64,000 nt of DNA, from NCBI GenBank assembly GCA_017624735.1, contig JAGAMK010000020.1:19194-83193 (forward strand), read 5' to 3'. A program made the position numbers and the translations under genes. Numbering within the stretch: position 1 is the first letter of the stretch; each line of letters opens with the position of its first letter. The DNA is from Clostridia bacterium (GTDB taxonomy: Bacteria; Bacillota; Clostridia; Oscillospirales; Acutalibacteraceae). Of this stretch, positions 52,656 through 59,471 are shown one piece after another. The notes beneath the pieces are model-generated. The model worked only from the letters and a program-made list of their open reading frames with translations, was not told where the DNA came from and searched no databases.

Positions 52656-53123
52656 ATGGATAAGAATTATAATGTTAGCGTTGGTAATAGTGGTGAATAT
52701 TTTGTAGCGGCAGAACTCGAACGCAGAGGATTTACAGCAGCTGTTCCTATGTCCAATACAAAGGAATTTGCTATATTAGCCATAAATAGAGAAACAAATA
52801 GACAAGTAGCTTTACAAGTGAAAACCAGTAGAGGAAGATACAAGTCTTGGATTTTAGGTAAGAAAAATGAAACTCTTGTTGATGATAATATTTATTATGT
52901 GTTAATTGCGTTGAACGAACTTGATACGCCTGATTATTATATTATTGAAAGTAGGTATATTGCAGAAAGCCTTTCAAAAGGATATCAGATGTGGCTTAAT
53001 GAAGAAGGTAAAAATCATAAAGATACATCTATGAGAAAATTTACTTTTGATGTTCTAGGTGTAGATAATGTTCGTGGATTAAAATCCGAAGATTTTAAAT
53101 CAAGATGGGATAAATTGAAATAG
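52656..53123 (+). CDS. Restriction-endonuclease-fold-like protein (DUF4365-type)
   Basis: A 155-residue protein. GNSGEYFVAAELERRGF, then a short strand, then RQVALQVKTSRG follows the PD-(D/E)XK layout (Glu in helix 1; QVK as the E/QxK element). The usual Asp of the middle strand is replaced (KEFAILAI), so activity is uncertain. Such proteins are common in accessory and defence regions. GAGGGG upstream, 10 bases after the macro-domain gene. Confidence 0.55.
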   Translation: MDKNYNVSVGNSGEYFVAAELERRGFTAAVPMSNTKEFAILAINRETNRQVALQVKTSRGRYKSWILGKKNETLVDDNIYYVLIALNELDTPDYYIIESRYIAESLSKGYQMWLNEEGKNHKDTSMRKFTFDVLGVDNVRGLKSEDFKSRWDKLK

Positions 53124-53170
53124 AAAAAAGTCTCCCGTCAAGAGACCTTTACAAGTAAATAACTCGCTAT

Positions 53171-53223
53171 AATGTGATTGTAAGGTCAAGGAAAACCCTT
53201 GAGAAATACAATCACATTATTTT
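53171..53223 (+). terminator. Nested hairpin with T-run directly before the VWA gene
   Basis: AATGTGATTGTA (53171-53182) pairs perfectly with TACAATCACATT (53207-53218), enclosing an inner TCAAGG/CCCTTGA stem. A T-run (53220-53226) follows, and the ribosome site of the VWA gene (GGAGG at 53227-53231) begins right after. It may terminate the upstream operon or attenuate the VWA gene. Confidence 0.65.
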
Positions 53224-53239
53224 TTTGGAGGAATTTACA

Positions 53240-53890
53240 ATGAAGAAAAACTTAACAGAACTTGTGTTTATTTTAGACCGTAGTGGCTCAATGTCAGGAC
53301 TTGAAAAAGACACAATCGGTGGCTTTAACTCAATGATTGAAAAGCAGAAAAAACAGGATGGCGAATGTATCGTTTCAACTGTTCTTTTCGATGATGAAAG
53401 CCGAGTAATCCACGACAGAGTAAGCCTTGATAAAATCAAGCCAATGACAGAGGATGATTATTTCGTTGGTGGTTGCACAGCGCTTATTGATGCTATCGGT
53501 GGTGCAATTCATCATATCGGGAATGTACACAAGTATGCACGAGAAGAAGATGTGCCTGAAAACACAATTTTCATCATCACAACTGATGGTCAGGAAAATG
53601 CAAGTCATCGTTATTCATCTAATAAGGTTAAACAGATGATTGAAATACAGAAAGAAAAATACGGTTGGGAATTCTTGTTCATCGGTGCCAATATCGACGC
53701 AGTTGAAACTGCAAAACGCTATGGCATCGACCGTAATCGTGCAGTTAACTACAATGCCGATGCACAAGGCACATCAGTTTTGTACGAAACAGTTTCAAAA
53801 GCAGTTTGTAATGTTCGTGCAAGTAAGTGCATGGCAGACGACTGGAGTGCAGAAATTGACAAGGACTTCAAAAATCGTAACAAGAGATAA
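53240..53890 (+). CDS. VWA-domain protein
   Basis: A 216-residue single von Willebrand factor A domain. The MIDAS motif DRSGSMSG lies near the N-terminus, with GCTALIDA and ITTDGQENAS completing the metal site. No signal peptide, so it is cytoplasmic. The start at 53240 has TGGAGGAA upstream. VWA proteins usually work as partners of AAA ATPases or in tellurite/stress clusters; no ATPase is adjacent. A terminator follows. Confidence 0.85.
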   Translation: MKKNLTELVFILDRSGSMSGLEKDTIGGFNSMIEKQKKQDGECIVSTVLFDDESRVIHDRVSLDKIKPMTEDDYFVGGCTALIDAIGGAIHHIGNVHKYAREEDVPENTIFIITTDGQENASHRYSSNKVKQMIEIQKEKYGWEFLFIGANIDAVETAKRYGIDRNRAVNYNADAQGTSVLYETVSKAVCNVRASKCMADDWSAEIDKDFKNRNKR

Positions 53891-53927
53891 GTCCGTTTTT
53901 ATTATTTGACTGGACTAAAAGCATAAC

Positions 53928-53972
53928 GCCTATGAGGTTAGATTGGACTTTCTAACTTCATAGGCACTTTTT
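53928..53972 (+). terminator. Terminator after the VWA gene
   Basis: GCCTATGAGGTTAGA (53928-53942) pairs with TCTAACTTCATAGGC (53951-53965), one mismatch, followed by ACTTTTTG. Confidence 0.8.
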
Positions 53973-53988
53973 GTGTAAATTTATAACC

Positions 53989-54258
53989 TTATTTTAATCG
54001 ATAATAGCAAGTGTTTTTGCCATTACCTTCACGCTTTAATTCTTCGGATTCTACCATCTTGCGTAATGCACCTTCAATGGCACTTGAGGCTTCTGTACTC
54101 TAAGCCTTTGCAATCTCAACCAGATTTTCAAGTTTTTCAGGCTGTTGTTTGAGGTATAATTCTTGTTTTCCTGCTTCTTTATAGATAGCAGCAATCAAAC
54201 CAAGGATGTCTGAATCCCATTTTTGCTCTTTAGTTTTGGAGTAATTAAAAGGTCTCAT
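53989..54258 (-). pseudogene. Internally deleted Fic-family gene
   Basis: On the minus strand an ATG at 54258 starts a frame of 90 codons. The first 52 residues (MRPFNYSKTKEQKWDSD..., then KQELYLKQQPEKLENLVEIAKA) match the N-terminus of Fic-domain proteins. An in-frame TAG at 54100-54102 sits where families have Gln-Ser-Thr-Glu. After it the frame continues STEASSAIEG and then jumps to a winged-helix-like end (ALRKMVESEELKREGNGKN) that belongs to the Fic C-terminus. The catalytic HPFxxGNG core is missing, so this is a decayed gene. Confidence 0.7.
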
Positions 54259-54406
54259 TCCCTTACATCCTCAATTGTTCCCTTAAATTATAGTTAATAA
54301 TAAGGGAAACATCATTCTTTTAAGCAAGACTAATTTCATTGTTTAGAATATCAAGGTTGAAACACTTTTCTGATGTGATAGCGGGTTGATCTTATTTACA
54401 ATTTTA

Positions 54407-54439
54407 TAAAAAAGCAGAGAAGAAATATTCTTCCCTGCT
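54407..54439 (-). terminator. Terminator downstream of the spoVAD fragment and small ORF
   Basis: On the minus strand AGCAGGGAAGAA pairs with TTCTTCTCTGCT and is followed by TTTTTT. It lies a few bases after the small ORF's stop codon. Confidence 0.75.
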
Positions 54440-54445
54440 ATAGTT

Positions 54446-54589
54446 TTAATACTGTTCTTTTAGTATTGCTATTGCTCTGAAAACGGTAAAGCCTATTATC
54501 CCAACAGTCAGTGCCGTTTCAATAAGTTTCAGAATTTTAATTGAATTTTCTAATCGTGTTATTGTATTTATATCTTTACTTAAATCCAT
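54446..54589 (-). CDS. Small one-helix membrane protein next to spoVAD
   Basis: A 47-residue frame (MDLSKDINTITRLENS...) with one membrane helix (ALTVGIIGFTVFRAIAIL). The GTGGAG site upstream overlaps the spoVAD stop codon, so it is placed to be translated right after SpoVAD. A terminator follows. It is not SpoVAE by sequence. Function unknown. Confidence 0.5.
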   Translation of the reverse strand: MDLSKDINTITRLENSIKILKLIETALTVGIIGFTVFRAIAILKEQY

Positions 54590-54593
54590 AATA

Positions 54594-55001
54594 TTATTCT
54601 CCACTTGTTAATAGAACTCCGTGTGCAATTCCGGGCACACTTTCACCTTGTAAAGATGATGTTGTTGAAAGCAAAGCACCCGTACCAACAAAAAGCACCT
54701 TGTTAAGTTCTTTTGATTGAAGTCTTTTCATAATGAAAGAATTCACTACCGATGCACTGCAACCACAACCTGACCCACCTGCATGCATATCCTGTTCTTC
54801 CAAATCGTAAATCATAAGTCCACAGTCGTTGTGAACGGAAGAAATATCAATCGAGAAATCTTTTTTTAGCAAGTCAATTAAAAGTTCCGAACCTACTTTT
54901 CCCAAATCTCCCGTGAGAATAAGGTCATAATCCTCAGGCCTTGTATCCGTGTCATTCAAAAAACTCTGTATGGTCTCTGCTGCCGCCGGGGTAAATGTCA
55001 A
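54594..55001 (-). pseudogene. spoVAD: C-terminal part of spoVAD, truncated or interrupted
   Basis: 135 residues matching the C-terminal ~40% of SpoVAD, a thiolase-fold protein that binds dipicolinic acid for uptake into the forespore. Motifs: TPAAAETIQSF, EDYDLILTGDLGKVGSELL, HNDCGLMIYD, HAGGSGCGCSA and VGTGALLS...GESVPGIAHGV. SpoVAD is normally about 335 residues. Similarity stops abruptly at the PAAAE segment, and the upstream frame hits a stop within 20 codons. The N-terminal part is not in this window. The nominal start is a TTG with no ribosome site. It could be a dead fragment or half of a gene split by the element on its right. Confidence 0.85.
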
Positions 55002-55449
55002 GAGAAAACCATAAAGTTTTTCAAAATCCTGAAACCCTTGATTTTACTGGGTTTTCGGCACTTCAATTATGGGTGCAGCTATGGGGTGGTTGCAATGAAA
55101 GGAAGACCATAATGGGTATTTTATAGACATTTTAAGCGAAAGTGTCGGTTTTTATAAATTTGAGTTAACGGAGTTAAATTTGCAATTTTTACAAAACACA
55201 CCCCCTTAACTGCCCTTTAACGCAAAAAATCAGCGTGCAGATTTCATTTTGCACACTGTAATTACATCTCTGTTTTTATCTTAATCATTCTTATTTTCTA
55301 TTTATGTATTACTTTTTCTTCTATAACCATAAAAACTATGTAAAAACAAGAAGTTTTTACCTCTATACCGATAAAACTTTGAATTTTTATATAGTTTTTC
55401 GACTTCACATAGATAACAGCGTGCAGATTTTACTCTGCACGCTTTAATG
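55002..55449. other. Non-coding left end of the element with two copies of a hairpin
   Basis: 448 AT-rich bases without a gene. The 14-mer CAGCGTGCAGATTT occurs at 55231-55244 and again at 55417-55430. Each copy opens a hairpin (the second is GCGTGCAGA/TCTGCACGC, 55419-55442, and acts as terminator of hipA on the minus strand). The recombinase attachment site is expected near the spoVAD breakpoint at about 54985-55010, but I cannot define it from one side. Confidence 0.5.
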
Positions 55450-56739
55450 TCATACAATTAAAAAGTCTTTTATCCGTTTTATGTTGTTTTCAGACATACC
55501 GGATTTTTCAGCAAAATCTTCCCATCTAGAAACAGAATTTATTATCTGCTCGATGCTTTTCACAGCATCTGATTTTTTGATACCTGCTTTCTCTGCAACC
55601 TTTAACATATCTTCTTTTGTTATGTTGTCAGATTTGCCGTTAATAAGCATCTGATGAGCACTTACCCAAATACTGTCTTTTCTGTAAGAGAAAGTTATGT
55701 CGTATGCAGGTGACAATGACCATACTCCTTTTTTATCCATAAGAAACGATATGTTTTTTGTGTGGTCATCATAGTTTTTTGCATACTCGTTAAATACCAT
55801 TCTTCTGAATAACTGAACAAAATCACTGTAAGGTAGTTTAAGCTGCTTCATTACAGAAAAAGCTTCTTCATAGGAATATATCCTCGGAGAATTGAAATCC
55901 ATGTGAGCTAAAGCACAAAGTGATTGCATATGAAGCTTTTCACCTTTTGCTCCTTTTCTGTCGAAACGCTTCGTCATAAAGTGAGCACTTCCGTTTTCCT
56001 TATAAAGTCTGCACTCGCTCATTTCAATTCCCGCATCAAGAGCCATAAGATAGTAAGCATATTCAACCTTTGTGTATTCGCCGTCATCAGGTCTTGAATC
56101 CTTGTCTTTGTTGTTTTTTATGTTATCAAATTTCAAAAGCCAGTATTCGTAACCTTTTCCTGCGTTTATCTGCCCTGAACGGATATCATTTGTTTCAGGA
56201 TTCCAAGCAATGAGAGTTTTGGCTCTTGCACCGCCGACAGAAGAACCGCATTCCATTAACTGTGCCATAAGATTATCGTTTTTCTCGATGTGTATCTGCT
56301 CTTTTTCAGAGAGTATTTCAGATGCTAATTTTGTTAAAGCATCAAGGTCAACAGTTTCATTCATAGTTGTAAGCTCTTGCGACGGTTCATATTCCAATGC
56401 ACCCATACCTCGCTTACCTGTATAACAAAGCTTTTCTATAACAGATAAACTGTCTGCTGTTCTTCCCTGACTTTCCAAGTATCTGTTTATAACGATATTA
56501 CCGTATTTATCAGGCAGAGAATCGGCAACCATACCCGGTAAGCCGTGAAAGGTCTCTTCTCTTAAAGCAGGAAAAGAGTAAGTAACAGTTGATAGCGGCA
56601 TCTTAACAGGCGAGATTTCAATGTTACTTTTCAAGAATTCTTCGTCATACTGAAAGCCTACCATTCCGTTGTTATCCTGATGAAGATAACCGACAGTTGT
56701 TCCCCACATCTTAACACGAACTGTATTTACATTTTGCAT
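55450..56739 (-). CDS. hipA: HipA-family serine/threonine kinase toxin
   Basis: A 429-residue HipA-like kinase. The N-terminal Couple-hipA region is MVGFQYDEEFL...MPLSTVTYSF. The P-loop-like motif SVGGARAKTLIAW and ATP Lys in YWLLKFD follow. The catalytic/metal motif DDHTKNISFLMDKKGVWSLSPAYDI is present in full. Known HipA toxins phosphorylate glutamyl-tRNA synthetase or related targets and cause growth arrest. It starts 2 bases after the antitoxin gene. It may stabilise the element as an addiction module. Confidence 0.9.
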   Translation of the reverse strand: MQNVNTVRVKMWGTTVGYLHQDNNGMVGFQYDEEFLKSNIEISPVKMPLSTVTYSFPALREETFHGLPGMVADSLPDKYGNIVINRYLESQGRTADSLSVIEKLCYTGKRGMGALEYEPSQELTTMNETVDLDALTKLASEILSEKEQIHIEKNDNLMAQLMECGSSVGGARAKTLIAWNPETNDIRSGQINAGKGYEYWLLKFDNIKNNKDKDSRPDDGEYTKVEYAYYLMALDAGIEMSECRLYKENGSAHFMTKRFDRKGAKGEKLHMQSLCALAHMDFNSPRIYSYEEAFSVMKQLKLPYSDFVQLFRRMVFNEYAKNYDDHTKNISFLMDKKGVWSLSPAYDITFSYRKDSIWVSAHQMLINGKSDNITKEDMLKVAEKAGIKKSDAVKSIEQIINSVSRWEDFAEKSGMSENNIKRIKDFLIV

Positions 56740-56741
56740 TT

Positions 56742-57092
56742 TTAATCATCCTCCTTATCTTCTCCCCAAACCCAAGCACTATCTGTTTTCTTTTTATCGG
56801 GTCTTGCACGTTTTCTTATTGTTTTTTCTTCAAATAGTGCTTTGTAATCGGGTTGAGGTTCAGGTATTAAAATATCTATATTTTCTGAAAGTCCGATTTC
56901 ATTTAGAATCTTAATCAGATTTGAAAGCTTGGTATCATATCCCATTTCTGTACGGGCAATAGTCTTAAGAGAGAGTCCGCATCTTTGTGCGAGCTCTGAT
57001 TGTGTAATATTCATGGCAATTCTATACTGCTGAATACGGTTTCCCAATTCCGCTAATATTGATTTTTCATCATTATAATTTGAAATCTTCAT
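56742..57092 (-). CDS. hipB: HipB-type XRE antitoxin and repressor
   Basis: A 116-residue XRE protein, antitoxin to HipA. The HTH is NITQSELAQRCGLSLKTIARTEMG. The C-terminal tail is charged and ends WVWGEDKEDD, with a Trp-rich end as in HipB proteins that engage HipA. The ATG at 57092 has GGAGG upstream; the longer frame begins before that site. Two matching operators lie at its promoter. Confidence 0.85.
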   Translation of the reverse strand: MKISNYNDEKSILAELGNRIQQYRIAMNITQSELAQRCGLSLKTIARTEMGYDTKLSNLIKILNEIGLSENIDILIPEPQPDYKALFEEKTIRKRARPDKKKTDSAWVWGEDKEDD

Positions 57093-57109
57093 AGAGCCTC
57101 CATAATAAC

Positions 57110-57166
57110 AAGTCAAATTTGTACTATTATAATATCAAATCTGTTTTAATAAGTCAAGTTTGACTT
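57110..57166 (-). promoter_or_regulatory. hipBA promoter with two operators
   Basis: On the minus strand, TTGACT (plus 57152-57157) and TATTAT (plus 57129-57134) are 17 bases apart. Operator 1, AAGTCAAGTTTGACTT (57151-57166), is an inverted repeat with two 7-base arms over the -35. Operator 2, AAGTCAAATTTGTACT (57110-57125), lies just past the start site with one intact arm. HipB probably binds both for autoregulation. Confidence 0.7.
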
Positions 57167-57236
57167 GTTATTTTTTCTTTACAAGTGCATAAAAAATATT
57201 TTTCTCAAAATATAGCTATATACCCTATTGATAATA

Positions 57237-58931
57237 TTACGCAGACTTTTTATCTGCCTCTTCAACGATTTCCTTATTCATTTCAATATAGTTAACCACA
57301 TTTTCATAAGCATCGTTGAATTTGAATTTAATGGTGATATTACCGCCCTCGTGAACAAGAATTTCGTCAATCAATTCAACCACCATTGGTCTGTTTAGTG
57401 ATTCGATATTACCATACTGTTTGAAATGTGAGATGAATTCATTTTCACTATTCAGACCTTGAGCATATTCCTCTGCAGTTTTGGTCAGGCTTTTGATTGT
57501 ACTGTCAATTGACTCGATTTTCTCGGTAAGGTTGGCTTTTAACTGCATATATTCCTCTCTTGTGATAACTCCCTGCTTCCAGTCAGGGTACAAATCAAGG
57601 GACATTTTTATGCACTTCTCACGCTCGGCAGATTGAGTTTTAATCATCTTCTGCAGGTGTGTTGACTCCTTTTTCCGTTTACTGCTCTGATTTATTATCT
57701 CAAGAATTTCATCAAATTCAATAGCAGTATCAATCATTTTCTGCAAGGTTACAAGCACCGCAGTTTCAAGCTTATCAATACGGATAGTGTGATTAGTGCA
57801 GACATCCTTGCTCATCTTTCTTGATGTCATACACCTGTAATAACGGTAAGTGCCATATGAATGAGTATTGGTTTTCTTATTCATAATGCGGTGGCAGTCG
57901 GCACATCGCACAAGTCCTGAAAACAAATCAACCTCTTTTTTGACGGGTGAAGAACGGATATTCTTTCTGAAAAGTGATTGAGCCTTATTGAAGGTATCTT
58001 TATCAATAATCGCTTCGTGAGTGCTCTCAACTATAATCCACTCGTCCTTCGGTATAGCTCGGCATTGTTTGATTTTATAGCTGATTGTCGTGTTTTTACC
58101 CTGCACCATATTACCGATATACATTTCATTTTGCAGGATTCTTCGTACAGAACTGTCGTGCCACAAGCCATCGTTACTCTTGCCCATAGGATGACGGTAG
58201 TTAAGTCCTTTCAGTTTTTTGTGCATTGACGGATTGGGTATGCCCTCATCATTCAAGGCTTTTGCAATGCCGATAATGCTTTGTCCTGCAATAAATCTTT
58301 CAAAAATCATACGAATAACGGGTGCAGTTTCTTCATCAATAATAAGCTGATGATGGTCATTCGGGTCTTTTAAATATCCGTAGGTCGGGAAAGAGCCGAT
58401 AAATTTGCCTTGTGCTCTGTTCACATTAAGAGTGCCTCGAACATTGACAGAAGTAGTCGCCGCAAGACTTTCGTTTATAACATTGGTAACACCTACGGAA
58501 ATACACTGCGTTGCCGCATTCATACTGTTTGAAGCAGTATCAATTCCGTTGTTGAGAGCAATGAAACGCACCTTTAATCTTACGAAAACATTATCAAGAT
58601 AATTACCCGCATCAGTGTAATTTCGTCCGAATCGGGACAAATCCTTTACAACAACGCAGTTAACCGTACCTGCATAAATATCTTCCATCATACGGACAAA
58701 TCCGGGACGATCAAAATTTGTACCACTCCAGCCGTCATCTACATAAAAATCGTGAGCTTCAATGTCGGGATGAAGCTTAAGATATTCCTTTAAAATTTCA
58801 CGCTGTGATGTGATCGAATAGCTTTCTGATTTATCTCCGTCCTCACGGGACAAACGAATATAAAGAGCAGCCTTCCAGGTTTTTAATTCCCTCTGAGGCT
58901 GCTCTAAATAATCCTTATATTTTGAATACAT
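57237..58931 (-). CDS. Large serine recombinase
   Basis: A 564-residue recombinase starting at 58931 (GGAGGTTA upstream). The N-terminal resolvase domain shows AALYIRLSREDGD (catalytic Ser), SITSQREIL, VDDGWSGTNFDRPGF and VVKDLSRFGRNY. A recombinase domain, a zinc ribbon (CADCHRIM...CMTSRKMSKDVCTNH) and a coiled-coil region follow. Enzymes of this group integrate and excise elements at short attachment sites, and the type includes the recombinases that excise elements from sporulation genes. It sits close to the spoVAD breakpoint. Confidence 0.92.
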   Translation of the reverse strand: MYSKYKDYLEQPQRELKTWKAALYIRLSREDGDKSESYSITSQREILKEYLKLHPDIEAHDFYVDDGWSGTNFDRPGFVRMMEDIYAGTVNCVVVKDLSRFGRNYTDAGNYLDNVFVRLKVRFIALNNGIDTASNSMNAATQCISVGVTNVINESLAATTSVNVRGTLNVNRAQGKFIGSFPTYGYLKDPNDHHQLIIDEETAPVIRMIFERFIAGQSIIGIAKALNDEGIPNPSMHKKLKGLNYRHPMGKSNDGLWHDSSVRRILQNEMYIGNMVQGKNTTISYKIKQCRAIPKDEWIIVESTHEAIIDKDTFNKAQSLFRKNIRSSPVKKEVDLFSGLVRCADCHRIMNKKTNTHSYGTYRYYRCMTSRKMSKDVCTNHTIRIDKLETAVLVTLQKMIDTAIEFDEILEIINQSSKRKKESTHLQKMIKTQSAEREKCIKMSLDLYPDWKQGVITREEYMQLKANLTEKIESIDSTIKSLTKTAEEYAQGLNSENEFISHFKQYGNIESLNRPMVVELIDEILVHEGGNITIKFKFNDAYENVVNYIEMNKEIVEEADKKSA

Positions 58932-59056
58932 TAGTATAACCTCCGATAATCTATCTATATAGATCAAGCGGAAGCACCACAAATCTTACAAATGAATTGT
59001 AGCATACTTCCGCCTGTATTTCAATAATTTTATAGAATTAGCTTATGGTAAATTTT

Positions 59057-59305
59057 TCAGCATGAACAAAGAGCACTGCTCAAGGCACCCGAAAAATCTT
59101 TACCGCCGCTATATGCTACTTTTACGATAACATCTCCGACTTTAAAGAGATAAGGATTTTTTACCTGACCGGTAAAGTTCTCTATTCTCTCCATAACACT
59201 TTTGCTTTTATCTATTGTAATATCTCTCAAATCAGTCAGAGCGTTTTTATCGCAAAGAGCTATCTCTGCATCCTTGCAGAGGTCAAGCTGGGATTTTGTG
59301 AGCAT
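59057..59305 (-). CDS. DUF6870-type small protein
   Basis: An 82-residue protein. The central NALTDLRDITIDKSKSVMERIENFTGQVKNPYLFKVGDVIVKV resembles the DUF6870 family, common on clostridial mobile elements next to recombinase and relaxase genes. Function unknown. AGAGGAAG precedes the ATG. Upstream DNA contains the palindrome TACCAATTGGTA. Confidence 0.65.
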   Translation of the reverse strand: MLTKSQLDLCKDAEIALCDKNALTDLRDITIDKSKSVMERIENFTGQVKNPYLFKVGDVIVKVAYSGGKDFSGALSSALCSC

Positions 59306-59400
59306 TAAGTTATCACTTCCTCTCGTTAATAATTATTGTCAATTTTATTGAATTTAATCCAAGATTTACCTTGGAGTTGTTTTTGTCTTCAAAATCTATA

Positions 59401-59453
59401 GTATTAATACATCTGCAACGTCATTTGATAATTTGACTTCATACCAATTGGTA
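59401..59453. promoter_or_regulatory. Palindromes between the relaxase and DUF6870 genes
   Basis: Two perfect palindromes, GTATTAATAC (59401-59410) and TACCAATTGGTA (59442-59453), lie in the 166-base gap. They could be a regulator's operators. No clear promoter is seen. Confidence 0.3.
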
Positions 59454-59471
59454 CTAAGTTAATTAGTATAT

